Shown piece by piece: positions 9,952 through 21,190 of a stretch of 64,000 bases of DNA; position 1 is the stretch's first letter, and every line of letters begins with the position of its first letter. The translations under genes were made by a program, and so were the position numbers. The DNA comes from Chromera velia (Eukaryota > Sar > Chromeraceae), in contig JAHBMJ010000455.1 of assembly GCA_018398765.1 (NCBI GenBank), positions 1-64,000 of the forward strand. Direction: 5' to 3'. Below the pieces are notes generated by a model. It worked only from the letters and a program-made list of their open reading frames with translations. It did no database searches and was not told where the DNA came from.

Positions 9952-11185
9952 GTGTATCAAAATTACTAGCTAGATTACTAGACAAAATGATGCAATCAGC
10001 TAGCTTTCTAGCTAGCTTTAAAGCAAATCGATTGAAGCGATTATTAATTAATTTTTAAATAAATTTTAAGCTTAGGGGGGGGCAAAAGAAGGGGTCTGAG
10101 CAGGAGTCCGAGACCCACCATTCTCTTAAAGAATTTTCTTATCACATTTGTGAGTAATTGACAGACTGGTTCAAGTCTAGTTGACAGAATAGGAATGCCA
10201 AATTAGAAACTTGGAGTTCCAATTAATTTCTATAGTCCAAATTTTCTATTTTGAAACAATGTAGAAATTCATGGTCTTCTCTTTCTGAGGAACATAGCGT
10301 ACAAGCGGTATTTTTGCGTACAAACAAATTAATGTTAAACATTTTTAAACTCAAAGATTTTAAATTTGAACACCAATTAGCTTTACATAAACTATGATAA
10401 ACATTTAACCGAAAAAATGTATAATTAGAAATTTATATTTCTTGATCATTTCCAATGGGAAATCCAATTTTCCAATTGGTAATCACATACGTTCAAAAGT
10501 TTTGAATTTAAAATTTTTTAATTGGAATCCAATTGCCAATGTCGTGTTCCATGTGGAAGTAGCACTAAAAATACTTTTGTATTCTTAAACTTATGTTACG
10601 CCTTTTTGCAATTACCCACTCTGCAAACTTAAAATGCGCAAGCACTGATTGGAACTTGAAGAAACCGGTGAACCCCAAACAATCGAAAGAGGCGCGATGA
10701 TGCATTGCCTGAATTTCAGGCATTGTGTTGTCTCGGCTGCTCTCTGCATAGGCTTTCTGAGCATGAGAAGGAATGTGGATGTTGAACTGAGAATCGAAGA
10801 ACGGAAAATAGTGAAGTTCTTCTCTGGATTGGGCGATCGCGCTTGCAAGAAATCTCTTTTGTGCTTCTGTTCCATCTGGAGAAGCGAAACGTGGAAGGAG
10901 GGGTGGGGGTCGGGAAAGTCGTTCTTGTACGGTGCGTGAGTTCCCTTTTGTCCTCTGCGTTTTCCGTGCAGCTCCTCTCTTCTTTTTTCATTTTCGTTGA
11001 ACGCAAATCCATTGCTCAAAATTACCTGCCCTGATTCTTTTCTTGTACCAGAGACTCAACGAATTGCTTTTTTTTCTGAGACTCTTTGTCGCCGCTTTCT
11101 TTATCAACGCTAGTATCAATGGACTGTGCAAACTTGTGTGCTTCTTTTTCAGATCAATTTTGATTCCGAAGGCGTGCCTTTTTGC
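9952..11185. other. AT-rich intergenic DNA and 3' flank of the phosphodiesterase-like gene
   Basis: To about 10600 the DNA is strongly AT-rich, with repeated AATTGGAATT-type words (for example near 10209-10220 and 10448-10540) and CTAGCTAGC runs. No coding signal. A 135-codon minus-strand frame at 11019-10612 follows the phosphodiesterase-like stop. It has no recognisable motif and begins with a non-ATG codon, so I do not call it a gene. Confidence 0.4.
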
Positions 11186-12161
11186 TTACAGCTTCGAGCC
11201 TCTCAGAGAGGAATGCACCTCGACAAATTTTGTCCCCCCGGTGTCTCCTGGTTGCTGTTTGGAATCGGGTCGGGGAACCTCAATGGAGTCTCCTTGTTTT
11301 GCAAAGACAATCTTGAAGAGCATTGCCACGATGTGACCGCCGTCCCCCCCATAAACTTGACTTAGAACCTGTTCCTTGATCAGGCTGTCGGTGTCAAGAA
11401 GACCGAAGGCGTGACGCACGTCCCTGGCAGTTCCTGAGACTGGCTTTCTGTGGCCAATAATAATCTCAAGGGGGGGTGCGGTGCCTGCCCCTACAGCCAT
11501 GACCCATTCATTACAGCTAGTCTGAATCGTCACCAGGAAGGTTCGTAAGAGTTTTGGAGTCAGGTGGTTGAACAGCATCCCCGCTGAGTTGTCGTAGGAG
11601 ACTTCTGTGAAGATGCCTTTCAGTTTGCCGGCCACGAGATGATTCAGGCACACGTCCTTAAAGATGGCCCTCATGTTTTTCTGCCAGTTTGCGACTTGTG
11701 AAATGTCATTGTTTACAGGCCCGTGGTCGCCCTGCAAAGAGAACAAAACAAAAAGAACAAAACCAGTAAGGGTCACAGAGAGGGAAAGCCACGTGGCGGC
11801 TTGACTGGCGGGAAATTGTCTCTCTCTACGGGCCGGGCGCCAGGAGGATAAACAGACCCAAGCACCGAAGAGGATGTCTCCTGAATGGTGTGAAAATTCA
11901 TGTGGTCTTCTTTCTCTCTCTTGTGTCCGTTTCTCTCTCTCTCTTTCTCTCTTTCTCCTTCCTTCCTCCCTTCCCTCCTTCCTCACTTCTTTCTCTGCAT
12001 CTCTCTTTCGCTGACTCTCTTTCTCTTCCCTTCTCCCATGTCTGCACATACATAAACATGTATGTAAATACACGAACATACATATCTTCTCGCCCCCCCC
12101 CGCTCGCTCCTTCCCCCTGTATCACTCCGTGTAATTCTTCCTTTCTCGATGTCTCCCTTGG

Positions 12162-12195
<34 letters not shown>

Positions 12196-13381
12196 CGCTG
12201 TATGCACCTGTGGATTCGATCTGAAAGAAGCGCAACAAACAAAACCTACAGCTAGACAGGCCCATGCACAAGTCTGACAAACACAAGACAGACAAGAAGA
12301 CCCGTCACAAACAAAAGGAAAAGAAAGGAAAGAAAGAATTTAAGGAGAAGGCACGACTGAATCCAAGAGGGTAACAAACTGATTCGGAAGGCTGCATGGC
12401 CACAGCTAGGCGCAACGTACGCGGCATGATTGTTTGGATGGGTGGAAACAAAACATGTGTGAGAGCGTCATGCAGTCTACTGACGAAGTACAACAGTTCT
12501 TCTGTCTCCCCCCCCGCCTGCGCAGGCACGGAGCCGATCAAAACAGCGCTGCTCCCCTCCCGCACCCCCCCGACGAAATGCTCCAACGAGTAGGACGCCA
12601 GTACTTTCATCCCTGTCCCGGGAATCTCTTCCAGCTCTGCCCCTGCTTCTGCTGCTGGGATGTTGAGAGTTGCGCTGGGTTTCAAAGGGCTGACTGCCTT
12701 GTTATCTAGAGGAGTGTACTTACGCGCATCTGATGGGGCTGCGCCTTTGTAACAGTGTTCTGTGGAGTCGTCCTGATCCGGCAAACATCTGTCCTGGGTG
12801 AGCTCGTAGTACTTCATTTGTGACTTGACATCTTTGCTTTTCTTTCGATCTGCCATCATTTTCCAGATCACACCGCCGTAGGTGAGGTCGGGGAAGATGA
12901 TATTGTTGAATACGGACTTTTGCATGTGGTCTATGACCAGAGACCTTCCGAAGACTGGAAGGTTTCGCATCTCAAAGTTTGGACATGTCATGGCGAGACC
13001 TGCGACGTGATCCAGGGGGGCATGAGAGATGAACACCCCAGCTAGTTTGTCCCTCAGAGCTGTATAGGCCGCCTCGAGAACGTTCGGTCTGGCTGTGCCT
13101 GCGGGCACCATGCTCATGAGTGTGGCGCAGGGCTCCTTCACTTTTGTGCCTGCGGCCATGCAGGCGTGGAGCCCGTTAAGTAGCTCCCCGGCATCGAGGG
13201 CGAGGAACTTAAAGTTTGGACTCAGGGCAGATCCCTCGGGCACGTGCGTGACGAGATAACCGCTCGTCTTTCCCGTCACGATCCCACCGAACTCCCCCCC
13301 CACAACCACAAGGAACTTCCCAGACACAAAATGGAGATGCGAAAGGGCCAACAGCCCGGCACACGCCCACTTGCCGAGCAT
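11186..13381 (-). CDS. Secreted class II cyclic-nucleotide phosphodiesterase-like protein (metallo-beta-lactamase fold), altered metal motif
   Basis: Minus strand. Exon 1 is 13381-12485 and exon 2 is 11731-11186, joined in phase (TTC|GTCAGT donor, TTGCAG acceptor), giving 480 residues. The N-terminus (about 5-21) is a hydrophobic signal peptide. The early GGIVTGKTSGYLV stretch, ISHAPLDHVAGL (118-129), GDHGP (300-304), TEVSYDN (341-347) and FNHLTP (353-358) match, in order, the landmarks of class II phosphodiesterases such as yeast Pde1, which hydrolyse cAMP/cGMP with two metals. The canonical H-x-H-x-D-H motif reads H120-A-P122-L-D124-H125 here, and the usual GHLTP is NHLTP. His268, Asp301 and His355 remain as candidate ligands. 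The protein may be inactive, use fewer metals, or have another substrate. Family call is strong; activity is uncertain. Confidence 0.85.
11732..12484 (-). other. Intron of the phosphodiesterase-like gene
   Basis: 753-bp intron with a GTCAGT donor and TTGCAG acceptor. It contains a pyrimidine-rich block (on the plus strand) at about 11905-12040 and a (CT)n run at 12163-12193. Confidence 0.8.
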
Positions 13382-13847
13382 GTCTTTGGGGAGCTAGACT
13401 GGGAGGGTCCTAAATATATACTGCTCTCTATTGTCAATTGTGTACGCAAGAATTGTCCATTCATGCAACGGCCAATTTGTCTCTGCTTCTAATGCACTGT
13501 GTTTGCACTGCGGATTGATAGGAGGGGAGGGTTCCAGCGAAACAAGAACGCAACGACTGTCAAAATGAAAGGCACTGCATACAATGAGATGGCCGGGGTG
13601 ACAATTTAAGGAAAAGTATATATAAGAAGACATGCAATTATAATTAATGTATTCTGATCTGCATACATGCGCGGTCATTAGGTAATCTCAATCATAAATG
13701 CATGGACATCGTAGGGACTTTCTATAGAGAAAAAAACAATAAATCTCTAAAAAAATAGATGGAAATCAGCCACACAAATATAAATTTTATTTTAAATAGA
13801 GAACTTGGTAATAACCCACAAAAAGTATAAAAACACTCAAATGTCTG
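13382..13847. other. Intergenic, 5' flank of the phosphodiesterase-like gene
   Basis: No gene seen. AT content rises to the right, with AAATTTTATTTTAAATAG-like runs near 13780-13800. Confidence 0.4.
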
Positions 13848-14192
13848 TTATTTTCTAAATTCAGTCTCCGCACGAGCTTCTGCACGGGCAGCGCACTGAC
13901 CATCCTGCAGGCACCTGACGTTTCTAGGGTCTCTTTGGCAGATGTCACATGTATTGCGAGGCCGTCTAACGCCTCTACGGAGAGGCAAAAGGGGAAGAGC
14001 AACCGAACAACTTCTTGCACCGCCACACTCTTTCACACACCCCCCACAACGAAAACAGCGGCCACACACGTGCACCCACAACAGGGGCAATCCATAGAGC
14101 CATATTCCGTCCTCATCGACTATCCGAGTCTTCCACTCAGGCCCGTAGGTAAAAACGAGACCTCTCATGATCTCTTCTTCTAGCTTCTCCAT
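13848..14192 (-). CDS. Small cysteine-rich protein, hypothetical
   Basis: An ATG at 14192 opens a 114-residue frame on the minus strand. It has two cysteine clusters: CGRCFRCGGCVKECGGARSC, then CDICQ with two further cysteines (CxxC-x8-C-x5-C). The spacing resembles zinc-binding modules in general but I cannot assign a family. The N-terminal part is acidic with a hydrophobic WLYGLPLLWVHV stretch just before the cysteines. It lies in an AT-rich, repeat-bearing zone beside a hairpin cluster and a large inverted repeat, so it could be a fragment of a mobile element or an exon of a longer gene. No transcript signal can be judged. Confidence 0.35.
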   Translation of the reverse strand: MEKLEEEIMRGLVFTYGPEWKTRIVDEDGIWLYGLPLLWVHVCGRCFRCGGCVKECGGARSCSVALPLLPLRRGVRRPRNTCDICQRDPRNVRCLQDGQCAARAEARAETEFRK

Positions 14193-14324
14193 CTCCCCCC
14201 TTCCTATGAATACGCCCCGCAATTAGATTATCTTAAAAGGACGGGTCTATTTCATAATCTACCCTCTCGCAAATTCTATTGCATAAAGAGCTCCTGTGAA
14301 ATCAGCCTCCACTCATGCTGTCTA

Positions 14325-14510
14325 AACCTGCCTGGGGCGCCTGGGGTACCCCAGGCACGCCGCAGGCGGTCCGCCAGGGCCGCCTGGGACAACCCCAGGT
14401 AGTTTTTCCTAAGTTTATATAGAGCTGCTTGGGGCGAAGCCCCAGGCAGTTGTTGAGAGTTGCCTGGGGCAAAGGTCGGTACCTTTGGCACCGACCTTGT
14501 CGTCACGAAC
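14325..14510. repeat. Cluster of CCTGGGG hairpins
   Basis: Several short palindromes lie together: the perfect GCCTGGGGTACCCCAGGC (about 14339-14356), a GCTTGGGGCGAAGCCCCAGGC hairpin (about 14427-14447), and AAGGTCGGT / ACCGACCTT (9-bp stem, about 14475-14501). The word CCTGGGG or its complement recurs at least seven times. It looks like small palindromic repeat units, function unknown. Confidence 0.7.
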
Positions 14511-14560
14511 CACAGTGTACATGCCCAACTGGGTTTGTACGAGGGACGCGCCGACACAAC

Positions 14561-15203
14561 TAAGAAACTGAACAGAGAACCATCGGTTATTGTGAGAGCA
14601 GATCGACCGTAATGAGTTAGGAGTTGAATTGGGCGTCGAATTGGTAGTACTACCAATTTTTTACCGCCAGTAACTCCTAATTTTAAAAAATTGGTACCTA
14701 GTCTAGTGAAAGAAGTACATGGAGTTTGAAGCTAAAATTTTATGTACGGGCTAGACAGGGGCTCACTAGTCTCTAGCCGCAGTCATTAGACTCTAATTCA
14801 TTACTAGGAACAAATTTTATAAACACTTAGAGTCACCTAAGAATTGGGAGTTACCAATTTTTTTCTAGGACTAACTACCAATTTTCAAGAAAATCCTAGA
14901 AAAAAATTGGTAACTCCCAATTTTTAGGTGACTCTAAGTGTTTATAGAATTTGTTTCTAGTAATGAATTAGAGTCTAATGACTGCGGTTAGAGACTAGTG
15001 AGCCCCTGTCTAGCCCGTACACAAAATTTTAGCTTCAAACTCCATGTACTTCTTTCACTAGACTAGGTACCAATTTTTCAAAATTGGGAGTTACTGGCGG
15101 TAAAAAATTGGTAGTACTACCAATTCGACGCCCAATTTAACTCCCAACTCATTACGGTCGATCTGCTTTCACAGTAACCGATGGCTCTCTGTTCAGTTTC
15201 TTA
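14561..15203. mobile_element. 643-bp near-perfect inverted repeat (foldback / MITE-like element)
   Basis: The left arm (14561 to about 14868) and right arm (about 14889 to 15203) are reverse complements with only scattered mismatches. The outer ends are TAAGAAACTGAACAGAGA and TCTCTGTTCAGTTTCTTA. Roughly 20 bp in the middle form the loop. Both ends carry TA, compatible with a TA target duplication as in Tc1/mariner-type MITEs, but the palindrome makes this ambiguous. The arms contain smaller palindromes such as GGTAGTACTACC. No protein is encoded. If transcribed it would fold into a stem of about 300 bp. Confidence 0.85.
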
Positions 15204-15227
15204 TATCTGCTCTCATTTGACCCTTAA

Positions 15228-15527
15228 GACGAAAGCAGTGCTCTGTCTGTTGAATGTAGCGACCACAAACTCTGTGGACATGATTCTTGTATTCGGTATG
15301 TTAATGACTTCATGCATAAACTTTCTTCATGTGCCAAATGGCTGGATGAAAAAGAATTCCTGCACTGCCTGGTTGAGCTAGAATCCATTAATTCAAATGA
15401 TTGTAACTGTCCACTCCGCGGTACAAGTATATCTGAACTCTTCATCCGTAATGTCATTCGATCACTTCTATGCTCGCATCCGGTCTGTTTCTTTGGTGTC
15501 TGTCTCCCTATTCTAGAAAGTGATTAA
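15228..15527 (+). other. Unassigned 99-codon open frame right of the large inverted repeat
   Basis: The frame is open between stops and encodes a Cys-rich product (SVECSDHKLCGHDSCIRY near the start, MHKLSSCAKWLDEKEFLHC in the middle). The composition is more protein-like than the surrounding AT-rich DNA. There is no recognisable domain and no good start context. It may be an exon or an old transposon fragment. Confidence 0.25.
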
Positions 15528-16100
15528 CTGATCAACTCCACCGGTGACTTAACAAACAATAACCATGCATGTATGTGTCACCCGGGAGCTTAGCGCTCCA
15601 ACTGGGGTTAGGCATCCTCTAACTAACTAACTAACTGGAATAATTTGAAATCCAATTGATTTTCTAATTGAAAATGTACGTGCTTTACAGTTACTTTAAA
15701 CTAAAAAATTGAATTCCCAATTATCATAATTGCTGGAAATTGCAAACTGGACATTAGAAAGTGAAACTAGAAGTAAAATTCATAATTAGGCATTCAAATC
15801 CTTTAAATTACTTAGAAATACACTAGGAAATGCAAGACAGCATGCAGAATGCCTAGCAATTTATATGTATAAAAAGCTTTAAATTTATTTCAATATCCGA
15901 GTCTTGCATGTGGTCCATGCTGTGGATTGCAATTTACATTACTAATACGCCTGGGAGTCAGGTTTTCTCATGCTTGAAATCGAACGGAATTGATCATTAC
16001 TCGTGTGAAACGATAAGAACTGAACTAAACTGATCTGAACGGACCTCGCTGAATTGTTCGAGGTGCAAGCCGAGCATGCACACATGCACGGACACGCGTC
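15528..16100. other. AT-rich intergenic DNA
   Basis: Nothing coding seen. It contains a short (CTAA)n run at about 15616-15636 and repeated AATTGGAAT-type words. Confidence 0.4.
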
Positions 16101-17047
16101 ACGTTTGCATGAATGAACTCTGCGGGAAGGAGAAAAGGGAGGGCACGGCCTCATCTATCCGCTTGCCGGTTGATTACTGTTCGAAGGCACCCCTCCTATC
16201 CATCTGCTCGATCGTGCAATTGCGCAATTAAACAGGAACGGGAAGCGAAATTAATGACATTGAGACGAATTGCGTCTAGGTGCATGGTAGAAGAGTCGTC
16301 GGGGTTCGAAGAAACATGGGAAAAGACATACGGTAGAAAATGCGTACAGACGGAATGAAAATTTTGGGGAGTTTAAACTGTATCAGTGCTTGCAAGAACG
16401 AACTGACGGAAGAACGAACAAACACTCCACTACACCGGCGCAAGCAAAAAGAAAGAAGAGCGGGATGCACTCTGTCTAACTCTCTCACGCATGATTCTTA
16501 TTGTTACTATTATGAATTGTTCACCATTCATGCAGGAATCCCTCTCACTCCCTCAACATGAACACAGACATGTGTCGATCCACTGTCCCCAATCAATGCA
16601 TCGATCGTTTCTTAATTTCGCTTTCCTGCATCATCATGTTACCTTTCCTGCAAGGTTCCCACCCGCACGTTGATTCTCTCTTGTCCGCCTTTCCTTTGCG
16701 TGTCGATCGCTTCAACGTTCTCTTGCCCGTTCTTGTGGCTTCCTTTCTGGATGGGGTCTTGTCTTTTGGCGGCAGAAAACCCGACTCATTTCCTCTTTAA
16801 TTCGACCTCTGGTGATTCCTCAGCGCACTCTTTCTCTTTCCTTCTTTCCTTCAGGCTAGGAAGCCAGACGAGAACAGAGCGGTTCTTTCTTTTATCGATA
16901 CAAAGAGTGGACAGGGGAGAAAGAGAAGAGAAGAGAAGAAAGGGGTGCGATTTCAATCAATCAGGGCTTCAACCGAAAATCGATCGATTGATCGACCGAT
17001 CACCACTTGAAGCCGGAAGCTCTCTTTCTTTCGTCTGCTCCCCTGGC

Positions 17048-17081
<34 letters not shown>

Positions 17082-17420
17082 TCTGTCTGTCTCTGTGTCC
17101 TTGTGGGAAAGCAAGAAGAGCTCAGGAGCGCATCCGTTGGAAGGATGGGTCAAGTTTTTCCTGGATCGATCCAAGCAAGAGACAATGAATGAGAGTGCGA
17201 AGGGATCAATCAATGAGGGCTTTCTCTCTCTGCCTGAATCCTCTCTGTCGCCCCGTGGTTTTCTTTTTTGTCGACCCACCCGCATCGTTGGCACTCTCTC
17301 TCCCTTTTTCTCCGCACGCTGATTCGTTCGCAGTGCTTTGCTTCCTTTCCTTTCTCGTCTTATCACGGAATGCACGAAAAGGGGACCAGACTGGCTCTTG
17401 TCACACACACACACACAGTG

Positions 17421-17457
<37 letters not shown>

Positions 17458-20400
17458 GCATATGAGGGATCGTGAAGGCATTCACGTCGACGGGGCAAAT
17501 GAAGAAGCAACACACCGCATACCCTTTCCACCCCCCGCCCCCTCCCGGAGGCACAGGAAGCAAAGAACCAAACTGTCAAGACAAAAGCATCCTCAATGAG
17601 GAAAGGAGTGAGTGAGAAGGATGGAAGGAGGGAGGGAAGCAATGGACGGGCAGTAGGGTAGAGGAAAGAGGGAAAGGAGGTGGGGGAATGCCGAACAAAG
17701 GCGAAAGAAACACGGAGGTACCTCATTCAGTCATTTCAAGAGTACACACACACACACCCACCCACACACACACACACAGCATCCAAGGCGGTCTGAAAAA
17801 AGAAAAGGATCGCCGCAGCAGCAGCATCATGCATTGAGACACTGAGTGCATTCGCACCCATGCAAGTAAAGGACAGCTAAGGAGACTTATCGATCGTCCG
17901 ATCGATCGGCGACGCTGGAATGAATGGAGGAAAGAGTGCGTACACGGTGACAGAACGGAAGGGAACAAAAGACAGCGAGCGTTAAACGAACAAAACATTA
18001 TATCATCTCACAACACAAATGCGCATCCCCCCACGTTTGATTTGAAAAAAGTTTTTGTTCTCCTGAGAGGATTCAACCAGTCTGTCACCCATGCACTCTT
18101 TCAAATAGATTCCGACGGTGCCGCATGAATGCCAGGAGCTAGGCCCTCTCTCTCTGAGAACACACAGCTCTTCTATTCTCTTCTGCCTCTGCGTGCACCC
18201 AAATCCCCTCCCCCCCTTAGTGCTGCACACACGAGCGCTTCCCCCTTTCACAGAGTGAGTGAGTGAGTGAGCAGACAGTTGCACGCGCACCAACCACAGC
18301 ATCACAACAAACAATCAAACAAACAAGCCACCACTTGAATCCCCCATTCCAGCTGAATCACAAAGGGATCACAAACAGACGGGTGGACGAGGAAATGGAG
18401 GAAAGAAGAGAACAAGAAAGAGACCAACAAACAAACAGACAAAGAAACAAACAAAGATTAAAGAAAACATACTGGAATCTCGTCAACCACAATATGCACA
18501 CGGAAGACGAGATATGCCCAACAAGAGCCGACTAGAGAAGAGAAGAAAAGAAAAGAGAGGAGAGCAGAAAGCCTGACTTACTCGGGTCAGTCTGTTCTCT
18601 CCCCTCCTCTCCTGTCCCTTTGCCTCTTTCCCCTCCTTCCTTCCACCCTTTCTGAAGGGACGCAAGTAAAAAAGCTCGAAAGCATTAGTTAGTTAGTTAG
18701 TTATTGATCCCCCCCGTGCTTGCTCTAGCTTGCCGACTCGGCCGCTTGGCTCGCCGTGGGGAGGATTTGAAAAATGTTTGCCTGCATGCCTGCTCGAACG
18801 AATCAAGTCAAATGAACATTCTGCGCGACGGGGACGCACAGATCCTTCCCTCCTCCCTTTCTCCGCGAATCCTGCCTCAATCTGCTGATCTACTTATAAA
18901 GTTCTTCTGGTAGATAAAGTCGATTCATTCATTTGTTCATTCATTCGCGTCGATTTCCAGTGAGACCGTCATGTGAACCCGTCTCTCCTCCCCTTCCTTT
19001 CCTGTTCGCCTTTCTCCTATGCAACACTGCCCGTCTGTCGGCCAGTTTATCCAGTTCCAAACCTCTCCTCTAATCTGCATCCATCCCAACGACCCGTGGG
19101 CTCGCACACCCATCCACCCAACCTGCCAGCCGGATAGGCAGGCAGCCATAACGCACCCACCCAGGCATGCATGAATGCACGCAAGCAGGAAAACGACCAG
19201 ATATGAATAAATCGATAGAGAACAAGCGCGTCCTTCCGTGCATGGCCGAGATCGGCGCCTCATGCACCTACTGACTGACGCACGCATAATATAACATCGA
19301 CATGATTGATTCATCTATCCCTCCCTCCCTCCCTTCCTTCCTTCCTGTCGGGTCGATCGAGCATCGAGGCAGTCAGTCAGTCAACCAGTCAGGCAGGCAG
19401 TCGGTCAGTCGGTCGGTCAATCAGCTTGGTTACTCATTTGTTGGCATCTTTTGTGGCGATACGATCGACACAGAGGAATGAAGCGAGAGAAAGAGAAAAA
19501 GACAGACAGAATACAAAACGACCCAGAGAGAGAATTGCAGACAGACGGACTTGCTAAGAGACAGGCAGAAAAGGGAATAGAGGGGACATCCTTTTGTCTT
19601 TTACGGTTTCCCTTCTTTTCTTTCCTTTTCCAACCCTTTCGATTGTTGAAGATCTTGACTTGAAAACACGCAGGCATTCGAATCAATTTTAATTGCTGAA
19701 TTTTTCTTTTTTTTTCGCTCTTCATGAATTCTCTCTTAAAGCATCTATATACATATAAATCTTCTCTCTCTTCGCCCTCCTCTTGGCCATCAATGCATTG
19801 AAACATGAATGAAACCAATCATCCACCAAGCCATCGTTCCTCTGCATGACATGAGCTAACCTGCCTGCCTGCCTGCCATGCACACTGCATAGCTTCAGCA
19901 ACGCACTGGAGGGGCGAGGCAAGCAAAGGGCATGAACTGAAAGGCATACATGGGCCGATCGGTCGGTACTTTGCTTGCACGGTGCATCATGCAATTGTTG
20001 CTTGCATGTTTCAATGCTTCCGTCGTCTTTTTCTCTCTCGAGATCCTTTACTTAATTTATCAATTTATCGAATTACTCACCCACCCACTCGGTCACTCAT
20101 TCATTTGTGCAATTTAGACATGCACTCACCGATTGAGAGAGCAATGCACGCATTCATCTTTTCCCCCGGTCATCTCCTGATTGATTTTTTGTTTTCGTCC
20201 GCCCACCCACCCACCCACCCACCCACCGTCCGTCCCATGCACCCGTCTGTCTTTTCGCCCTTCCACCCATTCATCCTCTCGCTTGCTTCTCCAATTTTCG
20301 CTCCCCCCCCCCCCNNNNNNNNNNNACGATGAATGATGAATGATGCTTCATCCAGCATGCGCGAATGATCGGCAGTCCTCTCTTCGGTTTGTCTGTCCAG

Positions 20401-21154
20401 TCTTTCTCTTCGTCTTTCTGCACCCTTCTATTCAAACGAACAAAGCGCTCAAGCAAGGAAGCACATTCATCTGCCCATCAATCATTCTGCATGCCTGCAA
20501 ACCTCCCTCCCTCGCTTTTTTTGGCCAACAGGAAGGAAAGAACAAAGAATGAACGCATGAATGAACGAAAGGGAACGGTACATTCCCCCCCTACCCTTTT
20601 CTTCTCGTTCGTTTTCTGCTCTCTCTTTCTCTCTACTTCTTCTTCTTCTTCTTCTTCTTCTTCCACCCAGCTCTCTGTCTCTTTCTCTCTTTCTATCGCA
20701 TGTTCAGTTCCCCCCCCACTTTTTTCCTTTCTGTCTGTCTTTCTTCTTGACTCCTCCTCTGACTGCCTGACAGAGAGAAGAGAAGAAGCCATTCACTTTT
20801 CTGTCTTTATTCTAGGCTCATCCTCGACTAACTGACAGAGAGAACGTGCCATTCACTGAACGCGCCAAGGAAGAGCCGATGCAGAGGGCGGAAAGACAGG
20901 AAGGAAGGAAGGAAGGAAGGTGGATAGAGGGAGGGAGGGAAGGAGGGCCGGGGAAGGAACAGACGGTCGCGCACGGCGAGAGAAAGCGACCCTCAATTCT
21001 CTTCCCTTCGACACCCCCTGTCTCTTTCTGTATGTCATTTTGATCCGATCCAGCAGAGAGTCCTGCCATCCTTCCTACATTATTATTAGTATCATCAGTC
21101 AGTCCAATTTGAAAACGAAGGTCACGCGTTCCGAAACACATCATTTTCCTTTTC

Positions 21155-21190
<36 letters not shown>

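Noticed and set aside
19316-19425. CRISPR-like spaced short repeats (TCCC, CAGT, GGTC runs)
   Set aside because: They are simple tetranucleotide microsatellites without unique spacers, in a eukaryotic setting.
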